DNA of 8,107 nucleotides from Paracoccaceae bacterium (GTDB lineage Bacteria > Pseudomonadota > Alphaproteobacteria > Rhodobacterales > Rhodobacteraceae). The position numbers were made by a program, and so were the translations under genes. Position 1 is the stretch's first letter. Every line of letters starts with the position of its first letter. Location of the stretch: the NCBI GenBank assembly GCA_007119835.1, contig SKOX01000031.1, forward strand, positions 1 to 8,107, read 5' to 3'. The notes under the pieces are model-generated. The model did not search any database, was not told where the DNA came from, and saw nothing but the letters and a program-made list of their open reading frames with translations. This document shows positions 1 through 6,230 of the stretch, piece by piece.

Positions 1-396
1 CTGCCGGAGCCGGCCCTCGGGATCCTGCGCGCGACCGGCTTGTTCGACATGCTCGACGTCGAGACGCGCAACCTTTCGCACGGCATGAAGCGCGGACTCG
101 AGCTCGCCATGGTGCTCGCCACCGAGCCGTCGGTACTGCTTCTCGACGAACCGACGGCGGGGCTCACCAAGGCCGAGCGCAGGGCGATAGGAGAGGTCCT
201 CCTGCGGCTCGCGCGCGACTTCGGCCTCTGCATCTTCCTCATCGAGCACGACCTCGACTTCGTGCGCGAGGTCTCCTCGCGGATCGTGGTGCTCCACCAG
301 GGCCGGCTTCTGATGGAGGGAACGGTCGAGGAGGTGATCGGCTCGGACCTCGTGCGCTCGGTGTATTCCGGCGCGCCGGCGGGAGAGGCTGCGTGA
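1..396 (+). CDS. livG: LivG-type ABC transporter ATP-binding protein, 3' part only
   Basis: This is the C-terminal 131 codons of an ABC ATPase; the frame is open from base 1, so the start and the Walker A motif lie upstream of the window. Visible motifs, numbered from the first window codon, are the LSHG signature at 25-28 followed by MKRGLELAM, Walker B VLLLDEP at 45-51, the D-loop TAGL, and an H-loop IEHDLDFV further on. An LSHG or LSYG signature and an EHD(L/M)DFV H-loop are typical of LivG/UrtD-like subunits of branched-chain amino acid or urea type importers. The protein would work in the cytoplasm as one half of the ATPase pair with the next gene. Its stop overlaps the next start by 4 bases, so the two are translationally coupled. 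The transported compound cannot be told from the ATPase; the downstream hydrolases suggest an amide or ureido compound. Confidence 0.93.
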   Translation: MPEPALGILRATGLFDMLDVETRNLSHGMKRGLELAMVLATEPSVLLLDEPTAGLTKAERRAIGEVLLRLARDFGLCIFLIEHDLDFVREVSSRIVVLHQGRLLMEGTVEEVIGSDLVRSVYSGAPAGEAA

Positions 397-1100
397 TCGC
401 TCCGATGCTCGAAGTCGAAGGCCTGACGGCGGGCTACGGGCGGACCGTCGTCCTTCGGGACGTGTCTCTTGCCCTCGGCCAAGGCGAGATCCTGGCCGTA
501 CTCGGCAAGAACGGGATGGGCAAGAGCACGCTTCTGAAGACCGTCATGGGTTTTCTCGCGCCGATGGCGGGCAGCGTCTCGCTCGAGGGGCGCGACGTGA
601 GCGGGCAGCCGCCGCATCTGACGGCACGCGCGGGGGTCGCCTACACACCCCAGGAATACACGATTTTCCAGGACCTGACGGTCGAGGAGAATCTCCGTCT
701 CGGCGTGCCGGACGACACGACCTTTGCCGAACGCGCAGAGATGCTGCGCGACCACTTCCCGCGGATGCTCGAACGCTCCCGCCAGCGCGCGGGGACGCTG
801 AGCGGCGGCGAGCAGAAGATGCTCATCATGTCGCGTGCGCTGCTGGCCCGGCCGCGGCTCATGCTGATCGACGAGGTCTCGGAGGGGCTGCAACCGTCCA
901 TGATCAACCGGATGGCCGAGGTCCTGACGCGGGTGCGCGAAGGCTTCGGGACCTCCATCCTGATCGTGGAGCAGCATCTCGCCTTCGCCCTGTCCATCGC
1001 CGACCGGTACGCCGTGCTCAAGCTCGGCGAGATCGTGGAGGAGGGGGAGGCCGGCGATCCCGCGGCCGCCGGCGTTCTGGGCGAGCACATGAAGGTCTGA
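393..1100 (+). CDS. livF: LivF-type ABC transporter ATP-binding protein
   Basis: Complete 235-residue ABC ATPase, the usual length for LivF. It shows Walker A GKNGMGKST at 38-46, Q-loop Gln87, signature LSGGEQ at 136-141, Walker B LMLIDE at 156-161 and H-loop His195 (VEQH). After Walker B it reads EVSEGLQPS instead of the commoner EPSEGLAP; I take this as a subfamily variant, not a defect, because all catalytic residues are intact. The GTG start at 393 overlaps the upstream stop by 4 bases and has a purine-rich GGGAGAGG at 381-388 just before it. The ATG at 405 is an alternative start but is too far from that site. Paired with LivG it would energise a high-affinity importer; the permeases and binding protein must lie upstream of the window. 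The substrate is probably not simply leucine, given the downstream genes (inference). Confidence 0.94.
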   Translation: MIAPMLEVEGLTAGYGRTVVLRDVSLALGQGEILAVLGKNGMGKSTLLKTVMGFLAPMAGSVSLEGRDVSGQPPHLTARAGVAYTPQEYTIFQDLTVEENLRLGVPDDTTFAERAEMLRDHFPRMLERSRQRAGTLSGGEQKMLIMSRALLARPRLMLIDEVSEGLQPSMINRMAEVLTRVREGFGTSILIVEQHLAFALSIADRYAVLKLGEIVEEGEAGDPAAAGVLGEHMKV

Positions 1101-1102
1101 GC

Positions 1103-1852
1103 ATGGCCGAAGCAGTCGTCCACACCTATTCCATCATCGGCCGGTGCGCGCGCACCGGCGAGGTCGGCGCGGCGGTGGCCTCCGCCGTGCCCGCCGTCGG
1201 AGCCATCTGCCTCTACGGCCGGGCCGGCGTCGGCTGCGTCAGCACCCAGTCCTGGGTGAATCCCTATCTTGCCGTCGCGACGCTCGACTGCCTCGCAGAA
1301 GGAGCGGAGGCTGCGGAGGCGCTCGCCGCCGCGCTCGAAGCCGATTCCGCCGCGGCCTTCCGGCAGATCGGAGCGATCGGCCGCCGCGGCGGAGGCGCGG
1401 CCCATACCGGTGCCGCGTGCACATCCTGGGCCGGAGAGCGCAGCGCGGACGATCACGCGGCGCTCGGAAACATGCTTACCGGCCCCGAGGTGCTCGAGGC
1501 CATGTCCGCCTCCTTCGCCGCAGCGCCGGACGAGCCGCTCGAGGAGCGGATGATGCGCGCGCTCGAAGCCGCGCAGCGCTGCGGCGGCGACAAGCGTGGC
1601 CGGCAGTCGGCGGGCCTTCTGGTCTATGGTACGGAGATCTACCCGCGGGTGGACCTGCGGGTGGACGAACATGCCGATCCTGTTCGGGAGCTGCGGCGGG
1701 TGCTTCGGGTCGCCACGGCCCAGCTCGCGCCATTCGTCGCTGGAATGCCGCGCCGGGGTGAGCCGCCGGCGCCGCCGCCGGGGGCGGTGGTCGACATGCT
1801 CCTGAGGTCGCCCCCGGACCGGCCCGGCGGCGGCGGCTCCAGCAAGGCCTGA
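1103..1852 (+). CDS. DUF1028 family protein (predicted Ntn-hydrolase fold)
   Basis: This 249-residue protein carries the DUF1028 landmarks in order: an N-terminal H-T-Y-S-I-I stretch at 7-12, AVGAICLYGRAGVGCVSTQSW around 32-51 followed by VNP, an AAHTGA block at 99-104, GNML at 122-125, and GGDKRGRQSAGL at 161-172. The family is assigned to the Ntn-hydrolase-like fold, but I know of no firmly established substrate, so the reaction is unknown here. The last 35 or so residues are rich in Pro, Gly and Arg and look like a disordered tail. The start lies 2 bases after the livF stop, with GAAGG (1091-1095) as a plausible ribosome binding site. Position between importer ATPases and an amidase pair suggests hydrolysis of the imported compound or of a product of it (inference). 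No signal peptide is seen, so it is probably cytoplasmic. Confidence 0.88.
   Translation: MAEAVVHTYSIIGRCARTGEVGAAVASAVPAVGAICLYGRAGVGCVSTQSWVNPYLAVATLDCLAEGAEAAEALAAALEADSAAAFRQIGAIGRRGGGAAHTGAACTSWAGERSADDHAALGNMLTGPEVLEAMSASFAAAPDEPLEERMMRALEAAQRCGGDKRGRQSAGLLVYGTEIYPRVDLRVDEHADPVRELRRVLRVATAQLAPFVAGMPRRGEPPAPPPGAVVDMLLRSPPDRPGGGGSSKA
1140..1159. repeat. 20-bp perfect palindrome inside the DUF1028 gene
   Basis: Bases 1140-1159 read identically on both strands: a CCGGTG arm, a GCGCGC centre and a CACCGG arm, flanked by G and C. It covers codons 13-19 of the DUF1028 gene, about 40 bases after the start. A GC-only hairpin so close to a start could affect translation, but it may be chance in such GC-rich DNA. 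Confidence 0.6.
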
Positions 1853-1857
1853 GGAGG
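1851..1857 (+). promoter_or_regulatory. Ribosome binding site that fixes the start of the small GatC/AtzG-like gene
   Basis: GAGGAGG sits across the DUF1028 stop codon and ends 5 bases before the ATG at 1863. It is the strongest Shine-Dalgarno match near a start in the window. It favours ATG 1863 over the in-frame GTG at 1857, which lies inside the site itself. Confidence 0.75.
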
Positions 1858-1862
1858 TGGCG

Positions 1863-2051
1863 ATGACCCCGGATCCGACCGATCTCCTGAAGCTCCTCGG
1901 CCTCCACCTCCCTCCCGACCGCCTCGAAGACGCCCTGCGCGCCTTTGAGGAGATCCGGGCGGAGATCGAGAAGCTTCACGCGCTCGACCTCGCGGACCTC
2001 CATCCGGCGGTGGTCTTCCGCCCGATCGAGGCGGAGAAGCGGGATGGCTGA
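1863..2051 (+). CDS. Small GatC/AtzG-like subunit (DUF4089-like), predicted partner of the adjacent amidase
   Basis: A 62-residue acidic, mostly helical protein. It begins with a short segment LLKLLGLHLPPDR (8-20), followed by a long predicted helix of alternating acidic and hydrophobic residues (21-42), then an extended tail with HPAVVFRP at 47-54. This layout, helices then a P-x-V-F-R-P-like tail, matches AtzG and the GatC-like DUF4089 group. In the cyanuric acid pathway AtzG is a small scaffold subunit needed by the amidase AtzE, in the way GatC wraps GatA. Its stop overlaps the amidase start by 8 bases, so the two are almost certainly co-translated, which fits a heterodimer. The GAGGAGG site sets the start at ATG 1863. 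The family call rests on pattern and context, since a protein this short has few diagnostic residues; it is not expected to be catalytic. Confidence 0.78.
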   Translation: MTPDPTDLLKLLGLHLPPDRLEDALRAFEEIRAEIEKLHALDLADLHPAVVFRPIEAEKRDG

Positions 2052-3447
2052 GCTCTGGAGCCTGCCGATCACCGAACTGTCCGAGCGGCTGCGCTCGGGC
2101 CGGACGTCGCCGGTCGAGCTGCTCGACGCCTATCTCGACCGGATCGACCGGCATGATCCGGCCCTTGCGGCCTTCGTCCACATCAATGCAGCCGCCCGCG
2201 CCGCCGCGGAGGAAGCCCACGCCGCGATCCGTGAGGGAGGGTGGAAGGGGCCTCTCCACGGGATCCCCATCGCGGTCAAGGACAATTACCTCACCGCAGA
2301 CATGCCGACGCGTGCCGGGTCCGAGGTTCCTCTCGACCTGCCTCAGGAGGATGGCGCCGCGGTCGCGCGGCTTCGCGCTGCCGGCGCCGTGTTCATTGGC
2401 AAGACCCGGATGCACGAATTCGCCTGGGGCATGGAGACGCCTCCGGCGCGCAATCCCCATGACGCAGATCGCGTCCCCGGCGGATCGAGCGGCGGCTCCG
2501 GGGTCGCCGTCGCCGCAGGCTTCGCAGCCGCGGCGCTCGGCTCGGACACCGGCGGGTCCATCCGCATCCCGGCGAGCCTCTGCGGTTGCGTCGGCCTCAA
2601 GCCGACCTTCGGCCTGATCGGGCGCAGTGGCATTGTCCCGCACAGCTGGTCGCTCGACCATGCCGGGCCGCTCGCCGCGTCCGTGGCCGACGCCGCCCTC
2701 GTCGCGGCTGTCATGGCCGGTTCGGACCGCGACGATCCGGGCTCGGCCAGACGCGCGGCAGACGGGTGGAGCGGCGCGCTGGGAGCCGGCGTGCAGGGGA
2801 TGACCGTGGGCGTCTGCAGGACGCACTTTTTCGAAGGCCTCGATGCCGAAGTCGAGGCATCGATCGAGGCAGCGATCCGCGGGCTGGCGGCCGCCGGCGC
2901 CCGGGTCGTCGAGTTCGAGGTTCCAGAACTCTCTGCCGCCCTCGGCGCGATCTTCGCCGTCGAGCTTGCCTCCTCCGCCACCTACCATCTTCCGCGCCTT
3001 CGCGATGGCTCCGTCGCGCGCTTCGCGCCCGACGTGCGGTTGCTGGTCGAGATGGGGCGCCTGGTCTCGGCGGTCGACTACCTCCAGGCCGAGCGGTATC
3101 GCCGGCACCTCGGCCAGCGCTTCGCGGCGATCTTCCGCGACGTGGACGCGGTGGTCTCGCCGACGATGCCGCTGACGGCCTGGCGGGTCGGCCAGCGCGA
3201 GGTGACGATTGGCGGTCGGTCCGAGAGCGTGCTGGCGGTCTCCTGGCGGCTCACGCATCCCTGGAACCTGCTCGGAGCGCCGGCCATCAGTGTGCCATTC
3301 GGCGTTGACCGCGCGAAACTCCCGATCGGCGTTCAGGTGGCGGCGGCCCCCTGGAACGAGAAGGCCATGCTGCGCGTCGCCACGGGAATCGAGGCCTGTG
3401 GCGGTGGTCCAGCCGCACGCTGCGCCCTTCCCGAAAACCGTCCGTAG
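2044..3447 (+). CDS. Amidase signature family hydrolase, GatA/AtzE-like
   Basis: A 467-residue amidase with the complete Ser-cisSer-Lys triad: Lys79 in PIAVKDN, Ser148 in the PGGSSGGSG loop (145-153) and nucleophile Ser172 in GSDTGGSIRIPAS (166-178). The 24-residue spacing between the two serines matches the family, and AAALGSDTGGS and CGCVGLKPT are standard amidase blocks. These enzymes hydrolyse C-N amide bonds. A GatC/AtzG-like partner immediately upstream (8-base overlap) points to the AtzE-like branch, in which AtzE deaminates 1-carboxybiuret; the true substrate here is not known. A tRNA amidotransferase role is unlikely because no GatB is present and the setting is catabolic. The ATG at 2044 is preceded by GGAG at 2033-2036; the same frame is open further upstream but only as a shadow of the small gene. 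The last 20 or so residues (after VATGIE) look unlike family members and adjoin the transposon relic, so the tail may have been altered. Confidence 0.9.
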   Translation: MAELWSLPITELSERLRSGRTSPVELLDAYLDRIDRHDPALAAFVHINAAARAAAEEAHAAIREGGWKGPLHGIPIAVKDNYLTADMPTRAGSEVPLDLPQEDGAAVARLRAAGAVFIGKTRMHEFAWGMETPPARNPHDADRVPGGSSGGSGVAVAAGFAAAALGSDTGGSIRIPASLCGCVGLKPTFGLIGRSGIVPHSWSLDHAGPLAASVADAALVAAVMAGSDRDDPGSARRAADGWSGALGAGVQGMTVGVCRTHFFEGLDAEVEASIEAAIRGLAAAGARVVEFEVPELSAALGAIFAVELASSATYHLPRLRDGSVARFAPDVRLLVEMGRLVSAVDYLQAERYRRHLGQRFAAIFRDVDAVVSPTMPLTAWRVGQREVTIGGRSESVLAVSWRLTHPWNLLGAPAISVPFGVDRAKLPIGVQVAAAPWNEKAMLRVATGIEACGGGPAARCALPENRP

Positions 3448-3524
3448 ATTTGGCCCCGCCGGCCGCCGCCCGGACGAGGCTGTCGCTGCACCGACAACCT
3501 CGCCGACAATCGGAAAGGAGCCGC

Positions 3525-4053
3525 AGCGAGGCGCTGGCGGACGCTCCGGACGGCCAGATCTCGCTGACCGACCCGGATGCCCGACACCTGCGGCAACCGG
3601 GGCAAGGGCGTGTTCGTGAAGGCCGACTTCCGGTAGGAGCCCGACCGCGATGTCTATCGCTGCCCCGCAGGCAATGAGCTGACCTGCCGCTACACGCGGC
3701 AGGAAGGCAGGCTGCAGGTCGGGCGATACTGGATCAACGACTGCCAGCACTGCCCGCTTCAGCCCCGCTGCACCTCCGGCAAGGAGCGCCGGATCACGCG
3801 GTGGGAGCACGAGCACCTGGTCGACGCGATGCGTGAGCGTCTTGGGCGCGACCCCGACCCGATGACCCCGAGGCGCTGCACGGTCGGGTACCCCTTCGGC
3901 ACGATCAAGGCCTGGATGGGCGCCACGCACTTCCAGATGCGGCGACTGAAGAACGTGCGCACGGCGATGGCGCTCCACGTCCTTGCCTACAACATCAAGC
4001 GGATGATCTCGCTGGTCGGCGTCCGCCGCTTGCTGGCCGCGATCCCAGGCTGA
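3525..4053 (+). pseudogene. IS1182-family transposase relic with internal deletion, frame shift and nonsense codon
   Basis: Two pieces of one transposase lie in different frames. Bases 3525-3584 encode SEALADAPDGQISLTDPDAR, the segment that precedes the first catalytic Asp in intact IS1182 transposases. From about 3580, in the frame one base later, comes PDTCGNRGKGVFVKADFR, a TAG at 3634-3636 where family members have Tyr, then EPDRDVYRCPAG and the C-terminal zinc-like and DDE region to the stop at 4051-4053: CQHCPLQPRC, GKERRITRWEHE, PFGTIKAWMGATHFQMRRLK, VRTAMALHVLAYNIKRM. The part carrying the first two catalytic Asp residues is gone. The usual TVEHPFGT motif reads TVGYPFGT (Gly codon 3886-3888), so the third acid is lost too. 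The N-terminal half is not found between the amidase stop and 3525. The element is dead; it separates the two catabolic blocks. Confidence 0.88.
3579..3585 (+). other. Probable deletion junction in the transposase relic (7-bp microhomology)
   Basis: GCCCGAC can be read as the end of the left piece (frame of LTDPDAR) and as the start of the right piece (frame of PDTCGNR). A deletion between two copies of this heptamer in the ancestral gene would explain both the missing centre and the frame change. This is inferred from how the two pieces read; the ancestor is not in the window. Confidence 0.5.
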
Positions 4054-4185
4054 TCGACGGCGAAGCATCGAGAGCGAACCGCATCCGCCAACCTCAGGCG
4101 CGGACGTCGTCACGCCTTTCCTACAGGGCGGCGAGAGCTTTCTTTGCAAACACGCTCGGCCCGAAGCTGACCTCCCATGCCACCG

Positions 4186-4199
4186 CATAATCCATAATC
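4186..4199. repeat. Tandem 7-bp repeat with adjoining imperfect palindrome
   Basis: CATAATC occurs twice back to back (4186-4192 and 4193-4199). The second copy runs into ATAATCCGGCGTTAT (4194-4208), an imperfect palindrome with ATAA and TTAT arms. The stretch is AT-rich in a GC-rich setting. It could be an insertion-sequence end, a recombinase site or an operator; nothing in the sequence decides between these. Confidence 0.5.
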
Positions 4200-4239
4200 C
4201 GGCGTTATTGCGGCAGTAGAAGATTGATCGGCGCAGCCC

Positions 4240-4269
4240 TTACCCGACAGCGCAGCGGCTCCCTATAGT
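4240..4269 (+). promoter_or_regulatory. Weak candidate promoter for the hydantoin block
   Basis: TATAGT at 4264-4269 resembles a -10 box. The only -35-like sequence at suitable distance is TTACCC at 4240-4245 (18-base spacer), which is a poor match. It lies about 40 bases before the carbamoylase ATG. Offered because the block needs a promoter after the dead transposase, not because the match is strong. Confidence 0.22.
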
Positions 4270-4308
4270 CCGTAGCCGTCGGACGTGAAAGGCGGAGGCG
4301 TGGGCGCC

Positions 4309-5283
4309 ATGCGGGAGATCGTGGTCGGGGCGGCGCAAATGGGGCCGATCCAGCGGGACGAGCCGCGGGAGGCGGCGGTGGCGCGGATGGTGGGCCTGCT
4401 CGAGCGGGCGGCGCGGGAGGGCTGCGGGCTCGTCGTTTATCCTGAACTCGCGCTCACGACCTTCTTCCCGCGCTGGACCATGACGGACGATGCCGAGATC
4501 GACTTCTGGATGGAGCGGGAGATGCCGGGGGCGGCGACGCGGCCGCTCTTCAAGCGTGCGCGGGCTCTCGGCGTTGCGATCTCGTTCGGCTACGGCGAGC
4601 TGACGCCCGAGGGGCGGCGGTTCAACACCTCGATCCTTACCGACCGCGCGGCACGGATCGTGGGCAAGTATCGCAAGATCCACCTGCCAGGCCATGTCGA
4701 GCACGACGCCGCGCGCGCCTTCCAGCATCTCGAGAAGCGGTATTTCGAGCCGGGCGATCTCGGCTTTCCGGTCTGGCGAAGCCTGGGCGGCGTGATGGGG
4801 ATGCTGATTTGCAACGACCGGCGCTGGCCGGAGGCATGGCGGGTGCTGGGGCTCCAGGGCGTCGAGATGGTGCTCCTGGGCTACAACACGCCGGCGACGA
4901 ACAGCCAGAGGGCGGCGGAGGGGCCGGAGGAGCGGCTCTTCCACCACAGGCTGTCGATCCAGGCCGGCGCCTACCAGAACGCGACCTGGGCGGTCGCGGT
5001 CGCCAAGGCTGGCGTCGAGGACGGGCACCCGCTGATCGGCGGGACGGCGATCGTGCATCCCGACGGGCAGATCGTGGCGGAGGCCGCGGGCGAGGGCGAC
5101 GAACTCATCATCCATCCCTGCGACCTCGACGCCACCGTGTTCGGCAAGCGCACGATCTTCGACTTCGCCCGGCACCGGCGGCCGGAGCATTACCGGATGA
5201 TCGTCGAACGCACGGGAGCCGTGCCGCCGTCGGGCGCGGACGAGCATTCACATCCGGCTCCCGAGGCGGTAGGCACGAAATAG
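4309..5283 (+). CDS. N-carbamoyl-D-amino acid hydrolase (D-carbamoylase, nitrilase superfamily)
   Basis: A 324-residue cytoplasmic hydrolase that removes the carbamoyl group from N-carbamoyl-D-amino acids, giving D-amino acid, CO2 and ammonia. The nitrilase catalytic triad is visible: Glu46 in YPELALTTFFPRW, Lys123 in KYRKIHLPGH and Cys168 in LICNDRRWPEAWR. Long stretches such as AFQHLEKRYFEPGDLGFPV and FHHRLSIQAGAYQN follow the well-studied Agrobacterium enzyme closely, with the triad offset by only 0 to 3 residues. I chose ATG 4309 because GGAGG lies at 4294-4298 and homology begins there; the GTG at 4285 would add eight residues containing the ribosome site. The C-terminal tail after about residue 300 is longer than in the Agrobacterium protein and low in complexity. 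It opens the four-gene hydantoin block and supplies the last step of the route. Confidence 0.95.
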   Translation: MREIVVGAAQMGPIQRDEPREAAVARMVGLLERAAREGCGLVVYPELALTTFFPRWTMTDDAEIDFWMEREMPGAATRPLFKRARALGVAISFGYGELTPEGRRFNTSILTDRAARIVGKYRKIHLPGHVEHDAARAFQHLEKRYFEPGDLGFPVWRSLGGVMGMLICNDRRWPEAWRVLGLQGVEMVLLGYNTPATNSQRAAEGPEERLFHHRLSIQAGAYQNATWAVAVAKAGVEDGHPLIGGTAIVHPDGQIVAEAAGEGDELIIHPCDLDATVFGKRTIFDFARHRRPEHYRMIVERTGAVPPSGADEHSHPAPEAVGTK

Positions 5284-5300
5284 CAGATATGGGGAGCGTC

Positions 5301-6230
5301 ATGGCACGGCTCACCGAGGAGGCGGCCGGCGTCTACATCATCTCGGCGACGCCCTTCGCCGAGAACGGAGCGCTCGATCTGGAGAGCGCGGAGCGGCTGG
5401 TCGACTTCTATCTCGGACACGGCGTCGCGGGGATCACGGTGCTCGGCATGATGGGCGAGGCGCCGAAGCTCTCGCCAGTCGAGGCGCGCATGTTCCTCGA
5501 GCGGGTGCTCGTGCGCGTTGCCGGCCGGGTGCCGGTGGTCGTCGGCGTTTCCAACCCTGATCTCGACGCTCTGACGCGGCTCGCGGGCGTGGCCATGGAC
5601 GCGGGCGCGGCCGGCGTCATGGTGGCGCCGCGCGCGGGGCTCGAGGGCGACGAGGCGATCCTCGGCTACATGGGCGAGGTCTGCCGCCGGCTCGGCCCCG
5701 AGGTGCCGTTGGTCTACCAGGACTTCCCGCTGGTGACGCGCGCGCCGATCACGGCGGACGGCTTCGCGCGGCTCGTCGAGGCGGAGCCGAGCGTCGTCAT
5801 GCTCAAGCACGAGGACTGGCCTGGGCTCGAGAAGCTCAGCGCGGTCCGGGCGGAAGCCGAGCGGCGCGGCGTGCGGCGGGTCGCGATCCTGACGGGCAAC
5901 GGCGGGCTCTACCTGCCGCAGGAACTCGCGCGCGGGGCGGATGGTGCGATGACCGGATTCGCCTTTCCCGAGATGCTGGTCGAGGTCGTCGCGCGGCACC
6001 GGGCAGGCGAGGCGGACGCGGCGGAGGACCTTTTCGACCTCTACCTTCCGCTGGTGCGCCACGAGCAGCAGCCGGGCTTCGGGCTCGCCGTGCGCAAGGA
6101 AGTGCTGCGTCGGCGCGGGGCGATTGCCTCGGCGCATGTCCGCCAGCCGGGGCCGGTGCTCGACGCAGCGGGACATGCCGAGCTCGACCGCCTGATGGCG
6201 CGGCTCGAGCGGCGGCTGGCTGCGCGATGA
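5301..6230 (+). CDS. DapA/DHDPS-family class I lyase of unknown substrate
   Basis: A 309-residue TIM-barrel protein of the dihydrodipicolinate synthase / N-acetylneuraminate lyase superfamily. The Schiff-base Lys is Lys169 (VVMLKHEDWPG), the proton-relay Tyr is Tyr139 (PLVYQDFP), and a GNGG loop follows at about 199-202. The usual G-T-T-G-E motif reads GMMGEAPKLS (49-58), so both Thr are Met, and the Arg that binds aspartate semialdehyde five residues after the Tyr in E. coli DapA is Leu144. It is therefore unlikely to make lysine precursors; related enzymes cleave or form 2-keto acids with pyruvate chemistry. ATG 5301 has GGGGAG just upstream; ATG 5289 (four residues longer) has none. It begins 17 bases after the carbamoylase stop and overlaps the hydantoinase start by 4 bases, so it is part of the operon. 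A role on a keto acid derived from the released amino acid is a guess. Confidence 0.88.
   Translation: MARLTEEAAGVYIISATPFAENGALDLESAERLVDFYLGHGVAGITVLGMMGEAPKLSPVEARMFLERVLVRVAGRVPVVVGVSNPDLDALTRLAGVAMDAGAAGVMVAPRAGLEGDEAILGYMGEVCRRLGPEVPLVYQDFPLVTRAPITADGFARLVEAEPSVVMLKHEDWPGLEKLSAVRAEAERRGVRRVAILTGNGGLYLPQELARGADGAMTGFAFPEMLVEVVARHRAGEADAAEDLFDLYLPLVRHEQQPGFGLAVRKEVLRRRGAIASAHVRQPGPVLDAAGHAELDRLMARLERRLAAR

Larger units (their letters stand above)
4054..4308. other. Intergenic stretch between transposase relic and hydantoin block
   Basis: No convincing gene on either strand. The part around 4135-4215 is visibly richer in A and T than the surroundings. It probably includes the right flank of the insertion sequence; no clear terminal inverted repeat or target duplication could be matched because the left end is missing. 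The downstream half is where a promoter for the carbamoylase-hydantoinase genes would have to lie. The long minus-strand frames crossing here are shadows of high GC content. Confidence 0.6.

Noticed and set aside
1945..2043. Extended amidase start 33 codons upstream of ATG 2044
   Set aside because: The added residues are almost only Arg and Ser and are a shadow of the small GatC/AtzG-like gene. Family homology and a ribosome site support ATG 2044.
2840..2863. Inverted repeat TCGATGCC / GGCATCGA with an 8-base loop, considered as a terminator
   Set aside because: It lies well inside the amidase coding sequence and has no T-run after it; probably codon coincidence.
2044..3447. GatA subunit of the tRNA-dependent amidotransferase
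   Set aside because: No gatB is nearby and the setting is an importer plus hydrolases; the small partner resembles AtzG more than a full-length GatC of about 95 residues.
3829..4053. Separate 74-residue gene starting at ATG 3829
   Set aside because: It is the C-terminal end of the broken transposase; the frame continues upstream to the TAG at 3634 with transposase sequence.
1639..4188. Very long minus-strand open frame of 849 codons
   Set aside because: It runs antisense to the DUF1028, small subunit and amidase genes and through the transposase relic. Its protein is Arg/Pro/Gly/His-rich without recognisable motifs, as expected for a shadow of GC-rich codons.
4809..5300. Upstream extension of the DapA-family frame
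   Set aside because: This part overlaps the carbamoylase gene in another frame and translates to Arg/Gly-rich sequence; family homology begins just after 5301.
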